From: Leptospira adleri
GTDB taxonomy: Bacteria > Spirochaetota > Leptospiria > Leptospirales > Leptospiraceae
Direction: 5' to 3'
NCBI RefSeq assembly: GCF_002811985.1
Contig: NZ_NPDU01000003.1
Span: forward strand, 1 to 64,000
DNA: 64,000 bases
The first letter of the stretch is position 1; each line of letters starts with the position of its first letter. A program made the translations under genes and the position numbers. Under the pieces are notes generated by a model. It was not told the origin of the DNA. It did no database searches and saw only the letters and a list, made by a program, of their open reading frames with translations. This document shows positions 48,931 to 61,636 of the stretch, in pieces.

Positions 48931-49533
48931 TTGAATTTTCACAGCTTCGTTTCCAAATCTATCTCCGCATCGATCATCGCCGGTTGTTTATATTTCGTAT
49001 TAGCGGCCAATCCGTTTGTAATCGCCGATTTACAAAATGCAGGCATAGGTTTTAAGACCGATCGGGATATTCCAAAATTCAGAATTCAAAACGATAAGGA
49101 TATTTATATCGCGGATTCGGATTTGAAGGGTGGGAAATATCTTATTTACTTTGGATACGGAGATTGTAGATCCGTTTGTCGGACCGGAATTTCAAAACTG
49201 GAAACCTTTCTTTCCAAGGAAGAATTTTCATCTTGGAATTTGGTGTTGATCAGCTTGGACCCGGAGAAGGACCGGGACAAAAAATCCTGGTTGAGGAAAT
49301 ATCTTTCCCATTGGAAAAAACAGCCGATTCTTCTTTTACCGGAAAGCCGGGAAGATTCAAAAAAAATTGCCGATCGATTTCAAGTTGTAGTGAACGACGG
49401 GTTTGGCAGCGACATCGCGCACCAAAACTCGGTTCTTATGACGGATACGAAAGGAAAAATCGCCTTTGTGATTTCAGATTTGAACGGTTTTTCCGAAACG
49501 GCGTTTCAAAAATTAAACGCCAGAGTATATTAG
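48931..49533 (+). CDS. SCO1/SenC-like thiol-copper protein
   Basis: 200 residues from TTG 48931; upstream codons are open, so the start is uncertain. N-terminal membrane helix (SASIIAGCLYFVLAANPFVI), then a thioredoxin-fold domain with YFGYGDCRSVCRTG (C79xxxC83, the SCO motif), LVLISLDPEKDR, and the third ligand in SDIAHQNSVLM (H164). SCO proteins load copper on cytochrome c oxidase or reduce thiols. Its place right after the TonB motor hints at metal or redox handling, which is inference. It is separated from tonB by 53 bases. Confidence 0.85.
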   Translation: MNFHSFVSKSISASIIAGCLYFVLAANPFVIADLQNAGIGFKTDRDIPKFRIQNDKDIYIADSDLKGGKYLIYFGYGDCRSVCRTGISKLETFLSKEEFSSWNLVLISLDPEKDRDKKSWLRKYLSHWKKQPILLLPESREDSKKIADRFQVVVNDGFGSDIAHQNSVLMTDTKGKIAFVISDLNGFSETAFQKLNARVY

Positions 49534-49545
49534 AGGTTTATAATT

Positions 49546-51138
49546 ATGTCGAAAAATGAAAAGCAAAACTCGAACGCTCCCTCCCGAACGGAGGAATTGA
49601 TTTCCTTCGGAGCTTCTCCGCAGCAGCAGGCTCGGGAAAAATTGCACACGGAAATGAAGTCCGCGGACCGTTTCATTTGGATTCTGCTCTTGGCTCATAT
49701 CCCCGCGGCCGTATTGTTTTCCATAGGGTTCGGAACCTGGGAGTTCGCTTTGTATTCCTCTCTTGGCCTAGGAATCGCAGGTACTTTTAATTATATTTCC
49801 TTTCGGGGAACGCTTTTTAGCAGAATTCTAAATTCTTTGCTGTTGATGATCTACTCCGGAATTTTTATTCAATCCGAGTTTGGAAGAATCGAGATGCACT
49901 TTCATATATTCGGGGCTCTCGCATTTCTTCTTATATACAAGGATTGGAGGGCGATCGTGCCTGCGGCGGGTTATATCGCGGTCCATCACGGAATTCTAAA
50001 CTATTGCCAGGAGTTCGGATTAAAATGGAACGAAACTCCGATCGTCATTTTTAACACGGGCGCGGGTCTGCAAGTGGTATTGATACATGCCGTATTTGTG
50101 ATATTTGAATCCGGTATTCTTGTCTACTATTCGATTCTTCTCAAAGGAGAGTTCTTAGAATATTGGGAAACGTATTATACAAAGGAAGAATTTCATTCCG
50201 CCAATCTTGTCATCCAGAAATCCGTTCAGTCCAAAGTTGATTTTTTACGTGAGAACATGGCTTCTATGGCAAATAGCGCTCTTAGTGTCGTTCAGAACTC
50301 GGACGAACAGATATCGAACATCGGATTGATTGACGCAGCAATGGATAACGCTCTGAAAAATTTGGAAAAGGTTTCCAAAGCGTCCGCGCTTCAATCCGAT
50401 TCTCATAAAGAATTTTCCGATCTTTACGCAACGTTCGAGGAAAAGTTTCAGGTTTTGGAAGACGAGATCGTCAATAGCAAATTCATCTTGGACAAGGCGG
50501 GACAACATACGAGACAAAGCGAAGAATCGTTGCAAAAGATGGACGACTCGATACGGAAAGTCTCGGAGAGTTATCAGGAAATGTCCCAAAGACTTAGAGT
50601 GATAAACGACATCGCGGAGAAAGTGAATCTTCTTTCTCTCAACGCTTCCATCGAAGCCGCCCGCGCCGGCGAACAAGGAAGGGGATTTGCTGTCGTCGCC
50701 GATGAAATTTCCAAACTTGCGGATCAAACCGCAAAAACTATCAAAGAGATTCACGGTTTGATTCTTACGGGCAACGAAGCGATGGATAAGAATACGGAGA
50801 TCGTTCAGCACGGAACTCAGACGGTTTCTAAAGTGATCGAAGACGTAAACGAAATTATGAAAGTGACCGAATCTTTTTTTGAAACCTTAAAGGGACAAAC
50901 GAAGGTCAGAGAAAAACTGAGCGGCATCTTTGATCGTGTGATTCGAAACGCAGGAGAATTGGAGGTCGTAATCAAAGAACAGTCCGGGGTCATTCAAGAA
51001 GTCCAACAATCTTCGGTTTCCATCGTAGGGGCGACGCGGTTCATTCATAAGTTGGCGATCGAATCCTCCGAGATCGCAAAAACCTGCGAGGAAGTTTCCG
51101 GAGATTTAGGCCAAGAAGCCGCCCTTTTTAAAAATTAA
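49546..51138 (+). CDS. Methyl-accepting chemotaxis protein with membrane-embedded sensor
   Basis: 530 residues. The N-terminal 200 residues form five or six membrane helices with no big periplasmic domain; histidines are prominent, [38 protein letters not shown], which suggests metal or haem binding. After the helices there is a coiled-coil and the chemoreceptor hairpin [50 protein letters not shown]. Its ATG is 13 bases after the SCO-like gene, so it belongs to the same unit. The stimulus is unknown; a redox, oxygen or metal signal fits the neighbours. Confidence 0.9.
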   Translation: MSKNEKQNSNAPSRTEELISFGASPQQQAREKLHTEMKSADRFIWILLLAHIPAAVLFSIGFGTWEFALYSSLGLGIAGTFNYISFRGTLFSRILNSLLLMIYSGIFIQSEFGRIEMHFHIFGALAFLLIYKDWRAIVPAAGYIAVHHGILNYCQEFGLKWNETPIVIFNTGAGLQVVLIHAVFVIFESGILVYYSILLKGEFLEYWETYYTKEEFHSANLVIQKSVQSKVDFLRENMASMANSALSVVQNSDEQISNIGLIDAAMDNALKNLEKVSKASALQSDSHKEFSDLYATFEEKFQVLEDEIVNSKFILDKAGQHTRQSEESLQKMDDSIRKVSESYQEMSQRLRVINDIAEKVNLLSLNASIEAARAGEQGRGFAVVADEISKLADQTAKTIKEIHGLILTGNEAMDKNTEIVQHGTQTVSKVIEDVNEIMKVTESFFETLKGQTKVREKLSGIFDRVIRNAGELEVVIKEQSGVIQEVQQSSVSIVGATRFIHKLAIESSEIAKTCEEVSGDLGQEAALFKN

Positions 51139-51214
51139 AAAATTTCTTGCGGATCCGATTCAGAGACCTATACTGCTCCCTTGACTGTCAATAAGACTAC
51201 AGATGGAGACAAAG

Positions 51215-51673
51215 ATGAAATTCAAAGGATCTGCTTTTATCGCTTTTCTTTTTTTAACCTTGCCGCTTTTACCGCTTTCCACTCCTCCGACTCTTGAAAA
51301 TCAAATTAGAAATTCGGATTATATCGCGCTCACTCGGATTACGAACGTTCACGAGAAAAAAATCTCCGAAACCACCGTTTCCGTAACCGCGACCGTTGAA
51401 ATTTTAAAACCCTGGAAGGGAGGAGAAAAACTTCCGGTGAAATTCGAAATAGGGTTTATGATTTTTCCGGAATTGCTCGGCAAATGGCTGAAAGCGGCTC
51501 CGCCGGAGGGGGACTATATTCTATTCTTAATTCAAAAGACGGTTAAAGACAGTAAAGGAAACGAATCCAAGTTGATTGCTTTATACGAACCGCATCCGTT
51601 TGCGTTCAAAGAATATTCGAGAGAAACCGAAGATCAGATCAAAGAGATCGTTCAGTCACAAAAAGGGAACTAA
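51215..51673 (+). CDS. Exported hypothetical protein
   Basis: ATG at 51215 (MKFKGSAFIAFLFLTLPLLPLSTP) is preceded by GGAG at 6 bases; an ATG at 51203 is just upstream in frame. About 152 residues, with a signal peptide and no cysteine at its end, so secreted or periplasmic. The domain, IALTRITNVHEKKISETTVSVTATVEILKPWKGGEKL to YILFLIQKTVKDSKGNES, is beta-rich. No known family. It stands 9 bases before the papain-family protease gene, so the two could act together, for example as an inhibitor or chaperone. Confidence 0.78.
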   Translation: MKFKGSAFIAFLFLTLPLLPLSTPPTLENQIRNSDYIALTRITNVHEKKISETTVSVTATVEILKPWKGGEKLPVKFEIGFMIFPELLGKWLKAAPPEGDYILFLIQKTVKDSKGNESKLIALYEPHPFAFKEYSRETEDQIKEIVQSQKGN

Positions 51674-51682
51674 GCAAAGTAT

Positions 51683-54082
51683 ATGAGAATTTCAAGATAT
51701 TCTATAATAATCTCCGTTCTATTTCTATCGGCTCTGACATCCGTTTTTTCCCAACCTTCCACGAAGTCGTTGGGAATGAAACAGGAATCTACCGAACTTC
51801 TTTCCTCGTTAAAGGATACGAATCCTTACGGGATCTCGCACAGGGGCCTTTCTTCCAAAGTGGATCTTTCCGATTCTATGCCGCCGGTCGGAAATCAGGG
51901 GGAACAAGGAAGTTGTGTGGCTTGGTCGACCGCGTATGCCACAAAAAGTTTTCAGGAATATATCGAAAGAAAGGGTTCGAAGGATTGGTCGCTTCGAACT
52001 CAAGACGGAAGTCCGAATTATGGGAAAATTTTTTCTCCGGCGTTTATCTACAATCAGATTAACGGTGGAAGAGACAACGGTTCTTTGATTTCCGATGCGA
52101 TGAGAGTGATGGTGGAGATGGGTGCGGCTCCTTGGGATCAAATGCCCTACAATCCGGCGGATTATCGTGCGCGTCCTTCTCAGGCCGCAATTTCGGCGGC
52201 TGCCCGTTTTAAGGCGAAGGAGTTTTTGAGAGTCAAGACCACCGATCTTTCCGAAGTCAAAGCCCAACTCGCTGAAGGGAAACCGGTAGTGGCGGGTATA
52301 TTAGTATATGAGAATTTCTTTAACCTCAAAGGAGATACGGTTTATAAGGAAGGTTTGGGTAAAACCTACGGAGGGCACGCGATCGCTCTTGTCGGTTACG
52401 ATGATTCTAAGAATGCGGTGAAGTTTATCAATTCTTGGGGAAAGGAATGGGGAGATCAAGGATACGGATACATCGACTATCGTTGGTTTACAAAAATCTG
52501 TCAAGGCGCGTTCGTGATGGTGGATCAAGTGGAAGCCGTCGCCGATCAAGGAAAGCCGGATTCCAATACTCCGGATCCGGCTTCGGTTGCAAGCGATAAC
52601 AATCCGAGTCCGCCCTCTTCGATTACCGCCTCTCAAGGAAGTTTCAGCGATAAGGTGACGATCAATTGGGAAATAGTTGCCGGCGCCGTAGGATACGAGG
52701 TCCATCGGAAGGCCCCTGGGGATTCCGGTTTTTCCAAAATCGGTCTTTCTGCGACCAATAGTTTTAACGATGACGGAGTGCAGCCGAATCTCGCGTATCG
52801 ATACAGAATTCTTACGTTAACCGACACTTCCGCGTCCGATCTTTCCGCCGGCGAAGTGATAGGATTCGCAAAAACGGAAGAATTAAAACCTCCCCCAAAA
52901 GTTATAGGACTCAAGGCGACCCAAGGTCAGTATGACAATAAAGTGGAATTGGCTTGGGAACCGGCGGACGCTTCGGCTGAATACCAGATTTTTAAATACA
53001 ACAAAACGCAGAAGAGGTACAACCCGATCGGAAATTCTAAGTTGAATAGTTTTACGGACACGACGGCGGCAAAAAAAGGAGTCGTTGAAATCTATGTCGT
53101 TTCCGCGAAACTAAACGGCAAGACCGGAGAACCGTCCGACGCTGCGAGCGGGTTTACGGCGCAGCCGAAAACTCCTCCTGCGAAACCGTTAGGGTTAGTG
53201 GCGACAAAAGGTTCTTATCAAAGCAAGATCGAACTCAGATGGAAGAAGGTATCGGGAGCTTCGAAGTATCTCGTGTTCCGTTATGTGAAATCCGGTTGGA
53301 TCGGCGGAGGCGCTTGGGAAAAAATTTCAGAAACCGGAACTGAAGAGTTTGTGGACGAAAATCTGCCCGCACGTTATGCGTATTACTCGGTGACGGCCGT
53401 GAACGAAGAAGGAAAGAACGGCCCCTTCTCCAGTTTTGCCTATGGGTTTACGGATCCGAACAAACAAAGAGGCGTTAAACTTTCGGCTCCCGAAAATGTA
53501 AAAGGAGTCTCGGATTCGAAAACATCTAAAATCTCTCTCACCTGGGACAAGGTTAAAGAAGCATCAGAATATTATGTTTTTCGCAAGAAACGAGGTGAAT
53601 CTTCCTGGACTTTCCTGGGATCTTCCGGAGATAAAAATTCTTACGTAGCGGACATCCCGGCAAAGGAGACCCTCTTTTTGTATTCCGTGACTTCCAAATC
53701 GGATCTTGGAGGAGAAAGTAGCAACTCCCTTCCCGCTTCCGCCGTGCTTTCTTCCGCTGTAGTCGCTCCGAAAAAAAGAACCTTTGGCGGAGATTCTACG
53801 CTTGAAAAGTTCAAAGGACCTTGGACTGCGATGGCTTGGGATGGAAACAACGGGGTCAGCCAGGTTCTTCTGGAAATCGAAAGTCAGGACAATGTAAACT
53901 ACGTAGTGAAGTTCAATAAGAAGAAAATCTTCGAAGGAAAATACGTGGAAGAATCTCCGATCATAGACAAGGACGGTAAGTTTAAGATCGAGATCGAAAA
54001 GTCCGGAGACGCACTTTCCGTTACGATGAAAGACCAAACGATCGTGAATCAAAAGTCCAATCTTTCTTTTCTAAAGGAATAA
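51683..54082 (+). CDS. Secreted papain-family (C1) cysteine protease with FnIII-like domains
   Basis: 799 residues. Signal peptide SIIISVLFLSALTSVFSQ; then a C1A-type peptidase domain with VGNQGEQGSCVAWSTAYA (C78), TYGGHAIALVGYDDSKNAVKFINSWGKEWGDQGYGYI (H232, N250). From about residue 300 there are four fibronectin-III-like modules (KVTINWEIVAGAVGYEVHRKAPGDSGF, KVELAWEPADASAEYQIFKYN, KIELRWKKVSGASKYLVFRYVK, KISLTWDKVKEASEYYVFRKK), and a C-terminal domain (EKFKGPWTAMAWDGNNG). Family role: proteolysis outside the cell; the FnIII part likely binds a surface or polysaccharide. Confidence 0.9.
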   Translation: MRISRYSIIISVLFLSALTSVFSQPSTKSLGMKQESTELLSSLKDTNPYGISHRGLSSKVDLSDSMPPVGNQGEQGSCVAWSTAYATKSFQEYIERKGSKDWSLRTQDGSPNYGKIFSPAFIYNQINGGRDNGSLISDAMRVMVEMGAAPWDQMPYNPADYRARPSQAAISAAARFKAKEFLRVKTTDLSEVKAQLAEGKPVVAGILVYENFFNLKGDTVYKEGLGKTYGGHAIALVGYDDSKNAVKFINSWGKEWGDQGYGYIDYRWFTKICQGAFVMVDQVEAVADQGKPDSNTPDPASVASDNNPSPPSSITASQGSFSDKVTINWEIVAGAVGYEVHRKAPGDSGFSKIGLSATNSFNDDGVQPNLAYRYRILTLTDTSASDLSAGEVIGFAKTEELKPPPKVIGLKATQGQYDNKVELAWEPADASAEYQIFKYNKTQKRYNPIGNSKLNSFTDTTAAKKGVVEIYVVSAKLNGKTGEPSDAASGFTAQPKTPPAKPLGLVATKGSYQSKIELRWKKVSGASKYLVFRYVKSGWIGGGAWEKISETGTEEFVDENLPARYAYYSVTAVNEEGKNGPFSSFAYGFTDPNKQRGVKLSAPENVKGVSDSKTSKISLTWDKVKEASEYYVFRKKRGESSWTFLGSSGDKNSYVADIPAKETLFLYSVTSKSDLGGESSNSLPASAVLSSAVVAPKKRTFGGDSTLEKFKGPWTAMAWDGNNGVSQVLLEIESQDNVNYVVKFNKKKIFEGKYVEESPIIDKDGKFKIEIEKSGDALSVTMKDQTIVNQKSNLSFLKE

Positions 54083-54105
54083 GAAAAGAATCAAAATCGA
54101 AAAGA

Positions 54106-54143
54106 ACGTAAAGCCGACGACCCAAGTTAAATCGGCCTTACGT
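54106..54143. terminator. Hairpin downstream of protease gene
   Basis: ACGTAAAGCCGA (54106-54117) pairs with TCGGCCTTACGT (54132-54143) with one mismatch and a 14-base loop, 24 bases after the protease stop. There is no T run after it on the plus strand, so it is a weak intrinsic terminator at best, or it stabilises the mRNA end. It marks the start of the AT-richer patch. Confidence 0.4.
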
Positions 54144-54338
54144 CCTTGATACACCTTGATGCAGCTCGAAGTATTTTAAGAACGGAGATTTATCTCAGTA
54201 TCTGCGCTCTTTGCGTTAAATCGGCTTTCGCAGAGAGTTTTACTTTCCTTCCCGAGGAGGCTGGCACAGAACTGGAGATTTCGAACGCGAAATCAGAGGC
54301 TCGGTCATCGGCAGTTTTCGAAATTACTTAAAGATTTT

Positions 54339-54962
54339 ATGATAAAGCAACTAATGATATTCTTTTTTATCATCGTGAATTGTAATCATTATTCGAAAAT
54401 TGATTTTTACGTTGATTCCTTTCAGAAACCCTTTATTGAAGATTACTTTAATAAATCGAAAATTCAATTTTCGGATAGATTTGGAGTTCTTTCCGTAGAA
54501 AAGAATAGTTTTAACGATCTAAAAATTGAAAATTTAATAATGATTCAGCTAAAGCGAATAGAGCTTTGTGTAGATAATATTAGGAATATTCAAACGACTA
54601 GAACTTCGAACGGTTCGTTTTACAAAAAACAAACACTCTTGTTAAACACAGACGGCTCTTATGGAATTTCTGAGACATCGAAATCGAGACTCGTCTTCGA
54701 TCCAGGACATCCCGATGCCCTTAGAACAGGATCCAAAAAAGGTTACGTTGAGTTTCCTGATATTAACTTAGAGGAAGAATTATTCATTCTCAAAAGTCAC
54801 ATTTTGTTATACAATTCTTTAGCTTCATTTCTGAGCAAAGAGAAGGGAGTGATAATTCACGAAGAGAACTTTGATAGTTATGTTTCAATTTTAAATTTGA
54901 TGCAAAGAAAAAAATACGACGAGGTATTTCTTCAATTAGAAACCTCGAAACCTCGAAAATGA
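54339..54962 (+). CDS. Lipoprotein with FlgC-like (flagellar rod) sequence features
   Basis: 207 residues. Hydrophobic stretch MIFFFIIVNC with C15 as lipidated cysteine. From about residue 67 the sequence follows the FlgC pattern: LKRIELCVDNIRNIQTTRTSNGSFYKK matches the rod-protein D-x-x-x-x-N-I-x-N-x-x-T-T-R-T-x-x-G-x-[PF]-[YF]-[RK]-[RK] motif, and VFDPGHPDALRTGSKKGYVEFPDINLEEELFILKSHILLYNSLASFLS matches the FlgC C-terminal DPGHPDA...GYV..P.[VI]N...EE...... motif. FlgC itself is not a lipoprotein. Bases are AT-rich compared with neighbours. A periplasmic anchored rod-like protein is inferred. Confidence 0.8.
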   Translation: MIKQLMIFFFIIVNCNHYSKIDFYVDSFQKPFIEDYFNKSKIQFSDRFGVLSVEKNSFNDLKIENLIMIQLKRIELCVDNIRNIQTTRTSNGSFYKKQTLLLNTDGSYGISETSKSRLVFDPGHPDALRTGSKKGYVEFPDINLEEELFILKSHILLYNSLASFLSKEKGVIIHEENFDSYVSILNLMQRKKYDEVFLQLETSKPRK

Positions 54963-55191
54963 AAAAATAGTTCGGCGCCGAGTGAGTTCCTATTGTTAGG
55001 TTCAATTCGCAAAGTACTCGCTTAAATTCTCTAATGGTTTGCGCTCCTCCGTTTGCGGTTTCTCGGCGCAATTCAAGGCGAGGTTGATCGAGATTCTTTT
55101 GATTTGTTACATGACTGCGCGTTCTTTGTTTCTTTCAGAAAATTGATCGACATTGCTTGCGTTTTTGGACGCAATCAGGATAAACAGATCT

Positions 55192-55749
55192 ATGAGAAAA
55201 ATTGTTTTTGCGATCAATATTTCTACGGATGGATATTGCGGTCACACGGATATGAACGCCGACGAAGAAGTACATAAATATTTTGCGGATCTAATGCAAA
55301 CCGCAGGTCATATTCTTTATGGAAGGATAACGTATCAATTGATGATACCGTTTTGGCCCGAAATCGCCAGAGACCAATCCATGTCCAAGACGACCAACGA
55401 ATTCGCTCTGGCCTTTGACTCGGTCGAGAAGGTCTTATTCTCCAGGACGTTAAAACACGTCGAGGATAGAAATAGCAGATTGGCACGAGAGGAAATCGCA
55501 GATGAAGTGGCCGCCTTGAAACGGCAGCCGGGGAAGGATATTTTCGTGGGAAGTTTGAGTATCGCCTCCCAGCTTTCGGAACTTCGTCTGATTGATGAAT
55601 ACCGTTTTGTCGTTCATCCGGTTCTTGTCGGGAAGGGCCCTCGGCTATTTGATACCGTAAAATTGCAGGATAATATTCAATTAGACTTTCTTGGTTCGGA
55701 AACTTTTAAATCGGGTACCATCGCGCTTCATTACAAAAAACGTCCGTGA
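55192..55749 (+). CDS. RibD C-terminal/dihydrofolate reductase-like protein
   Basis: ATG at 55192 ([20 protein letters not shown]) with AGGA upstream; an earlier TTG/ATG frame is longer but has no signal. About 185 residues: the RibD-C/DHFR-like fold, with [81 protein letters not shown]. Similar proteins reduce substrates with NADPH; many are of unknown function. Two gene gaps around it (54963-55191 and 55750-55997) show no supported gene. Confidence 0.88.
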   Translation: MRKIVFAINISTDGYCGHTDMNADEEVHKYFADLMQTAGHILYGRITYQLMIPFWPEIARDQSMSKTTNEFALAFDSVEKVLFSRTLKHVEDRNSRLAREEIADEVAALKRQPGKDIFVGSLSIASQLSELRLIDEYRFVVHPVLVGKGPRLFDTVKLQDNIQLDFLGSETFKSGTIALHYKKRP

Positions 55750-55968
55750 AGTAAATTTTTCTTTCGAGTATGTTTGTCGCTTCTTCGATTGAATGGGAGG
55801 CGCGGGGTTTCTTTTTTGAAGCGCTGTGAAGGATTGCACGTGTGGTTTTGTTGGGTGGCCGGTTTCTCACTGCGGAAGCTGTGTTTTTGATGCGCTCCTT
55901 GCAGAAATCGCCTCTGCCTTGACTTTGAAAAATGGATTTTAATGAAAAGCTGAATAAAGTCCTTGCTT

Positions 55969-55995
55969 GTAATACTATATTGTGATACGGTAATC
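55969..55995 (+). promoter_or_regulatory. Direct repeats in front of VapBC
   Basis: GTAATAC (55969-55975), GTGATAC (55982-55988) and GTAATC (55990-55995) are near-copies in the 30 bases ahead of the antitoxin ATG at 55998. RHH antitoxins usually bind short direct or inverted repeats in their own promoter, so an autoregulatory operator is a fair inference. Confidence 0.4.
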
Positions 55996-55997
55996 TT

Positions 55998-56258
55998 ATG
56001 ATCAGTTTCAGAATTCCTCCGGATTTAGAAAGAAAGTTGAATTCGTTTGCGAAATCGAAAGGAAAGAGCCGATCCGAAATTGTAAAAGAATCGATTCTTG
56101 AATATATTCGAAATCATAGTTCTAACAAAACGCCCTTTGAATTGGGTGAAGATTTATTCGGTAAATATTCTGCCGATAATGCGCAGTTATCTAAGAATCG
56201 CAAAAACGTCTTGAGAGAAATTATAAATGGCAAGAATGAAAAACGTGGCTCTTATTGA
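55998..56258 (+). CDS. Ribbon-helix-helix antitoxin (CopG/VapB type)
   Basis: 86 residues. The RHH fold is visible in MISFRIPPDLERKLNSFAKSKGKSRSEIVKESILEYIRN; the beta-strand (ISFRIP) and the helix-turn-helix pair are standard. The C-terminal part (TPFELGEDLFGKYSAD) would hold the toxin-binding segment. Overlaps the PIN-domain gene by 32 bases, which is typical of VapBC operons. Represses its own promoter when bound with toxin. Confidence 0.9.
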   Translation: MISFRIPPDLERKLNSFAKSKGKSRSEIVKESILEYIRNHSSNKTPFELGEDLFGKYSADNAQLSKNRKNVLREIINGKNEKRGSY

Positions 56259-56646
56259 TTCTGGTCCTATCATTGCATTATTCAACTCCGCAGACAATTA
56301 TCACAAATCGATATTTAAGTTCTTAAAGGGATTTAAAGGCTCTTTGTTTACTACTTGGCCCGTGGTTACCGAGGTTATCTATTTGCTTTCTTTTTCTAAT
56401 AACGCTCAATCTGACTTTTTGGAGTGGATAGAGCGCGGCAGTTTGCAGGTTATGGATATAACGATCGACGACTTAAAATATATAAAGAGTAGAATGCAGA
56501 AATACGCAGACTTGCCGATGGATTTGGCGGATGCCTCTTTGATGTCTATTGCGGAAAGAGACGGGATTTATAATATCATTAGTATAGATTCGGACTTCTC
56601 AATATACAAAACTTTGAAAGGTAAATATTTAACAAATTTATATTAG
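56227..56646 (+). CDS. PIN-domain toxin (VapC-like)
   Basis: 139 residues; ATG 56227 or 56236. Acidic metal-binding residues of the PIN fold: ALIDSGPIIALFNSAD (D11), VVTEVIYLLSF (E), MDLADASLMSIAERDG (D), and IISIDSDF (D). These RNases cut specific RNAs (often tRNA or rRNA) to stop growth when free of the antitoxin. The pair with the RHH antitoxin is a type II toxin-antitoxin system. It lies in an AT-richer stretch with other accessory genes. The gap 56647-56852 holds nothing I can support. Confidence 0.92.
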   Translation: MARMKNVALIDSGPIIALFNSADNYHKSIFKFLKGFKGSLFTTWPVVTEVIYLLSFSNNAQSDFLEWIERGSLQVMDITIDDLKYIKSRMQKYADLPMDLADASLMSIAERDGIYNIISIDSDFSIYKTLKGKYLTNLY

Positions 56647-56852
56647 AATGGATCAAGGTCGACGATCTCGCGGAAATCGCCTCAACCTGTACCGAGGGGA
56701 TTTTTCGATTGGGATTTCGCGTATCTGTTTCGTACTTGATTCCGGACGCGCGAGGCGCATCCCAAATTCTTTCTTGCCTTTCGAAAACGCCGGCGACTCG
56801 AACGTTGAAAAATCTGTTCGTTGTGTATAGATAAAAACGAGGAAGAGATATT

Positions 56853-58223
<1,371 letters not shown>

Positions 58224-58321
58224 AAGATCCGTCCGTTTCCGGACACGAGTCCATCATAACAGTTGAGATATTTAGAACCGTTGATAAATCGTTCTTATAA
58301 AAAGAATCGATGGAGGATTTT

Positions 58322-59738
<1,417 letters not shown>

Positions 59739-59751
<13 letters not shown>

Positions 59752-60146
59752 CGCACCACCGATTTGCTATTGTATTGTTCGTCGAACTCGGTAAACTCAA
59801 TCGAATATTTTTCCGTCTGATGAGTCGGTTCGTAAACGAGTTTGGCCCGAACCTCTCTTCCCTTCCCGGGAATTTCCTTCGGAGCTTCCTCGTTTTCCGC
59901 ATACAGAGGAAGAAAAACTAAAAACGTGTAAATATAGACGATTCGTTCCGGAGTTTTTCTATAAACCAGAACGCCCTTTCCCGTTAGATCCTTTTTAAGA
60001 ATTTTCGTATAAGGAACCGGAAACCATTTTCCCCAGACCTCTTTGAAATTTTTCTCCATGCCCGCGTGAGTCGGTATATTTGAATAGACAGAGGAAGGAA
60101 GAATGAAAAAAATCCCAAGGAAAACAATTAGCTTCTTTGTATTCAT
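59739..60146 (-). CDS. Exported hypothetical protein upstream of UDPGP gene
   Basis: ATG at 60146 (MNTKKLIVFLGIFFILPSSVYS) gives a signal peptide; a TTG at 60188 is longer but only 10 bases from the divergent gene. About 135 residues, periplasmic. Contains KEVWGKWFPVPYTKILKKDLTGKGVLVYRKTPERIVYIYTF and a C-terminal YEPTHQTEKYSIEFTEFDEQY segment. No family recognised. Overlaps the UDPGP gene by 13 bases. A link with UDP-glucose is only suggested by overlap. Confidence 0.75.
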
Positions 60147-60176
60147 GAAAGACTCTGACAGTCTTGTCTTTTTACC

Positions 60177-61058
<882 letters not shown>

Positions 61059-61069
61059 CTCTCGCTTTT

Positions 61070-61636
61070 CTACGGTTTGTTTAGAATTCGGTATTGATCG
61101 TAGAGAGCGTCGTTCGAATCGAAGACGCCCTCGCCTAACGCCAATATTTCGCCCGACTGCAAGGAAACGACTCTGAGCTGGATAACAAAAGTCTGATCGT
61201 TGAACTGAACGGAGCCGAGAAGAATCAAATCCACTCCGGAAAGTTTTCCGATTTCCAAGGATTTGTCCGAAAGGACCAAGCCCGATTTTTGAAACGTCTG
61301 TTCGTCGATCAATCGATTGAGCTGGGATTTTTCCACCAAAATCAATTTTCCGGGTTCGTTCATCTGTGTAAGAAGTTGTCCGGAAATATTGGAACCCAGA
61401 TTTGTGACGGAGCCGTTTTCGTTTAACAAAGGAAGGATCGCTAGTTTTAAGGCATTTTTCCGATCTGGCAAGGAAGATTCCCGATTGGTCTGAATTTGTT
61501 TTTTTAAAGAGGATGAAAGTTCCTGCAAAACAACCGGAAGTTCTTTGGGAAGATTTCTTTTTCCTCCGCGACCGGGGCTCGCACAGCCGGACAAACAGAA
61601 ACAAAGAAAGAATATGATAAAAACAGAATATTTCAT
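61070..61636 (-). CDS. FlgO/CsgG-like lipoprotein
   Basis: 188 residues, lipobox LSGC after FIIFFLCFC. The domain KLAILPLLNENGSVTNLGSNISGQLLTQMNEPGKLILVEKSQLNRLIDEQTFQKSGLVLSDKSLEIGKLSGVDLILLGSVQFNDQTFVIQLRVVSLQSGEILA has the fold pattern of FlgO and CsgG N-terminal-type domains (LVER..L..ll.Eq.f..sg..d...a..iG...gad.ll.G). FlgO is an outer-membrane protein at flagella in Vibrio; in spirochaetes periplasmic flagella make such a role plausible but unproven. Overlaps the sensor gene by 4 bases (stop/start overlap at 61633). Confidence 0.8.
   Translation of the reverse strand: MKYSVFIIFFLCFCLSGCASPGRGGKRNLPKELPVVLQELSSSLKKQIQTNRESSLPDRKNALKLAILPLLNENGSVTNLGSNISGQLLTQMNEPGKLILVEKSQLNRLIDEQTFQKSGLVLSDKSLEIGKLSGVDLILLGSVQFNDQTFVIQLRVVSLQSGEILALGEGVFDSNDALYDQYRILNKP

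Noticed and set aside
54146..54331. 61-codon plus-strand frame after the protease gene
   Set aside because: Starts next to a hairpin, has no motif, and its composition does not suggest a real protein.
56648..56830. 60-codon plus-strand frame after VapC
   Set aside because: Arg-rich with no motif and no ribosome site; likely non-coding.
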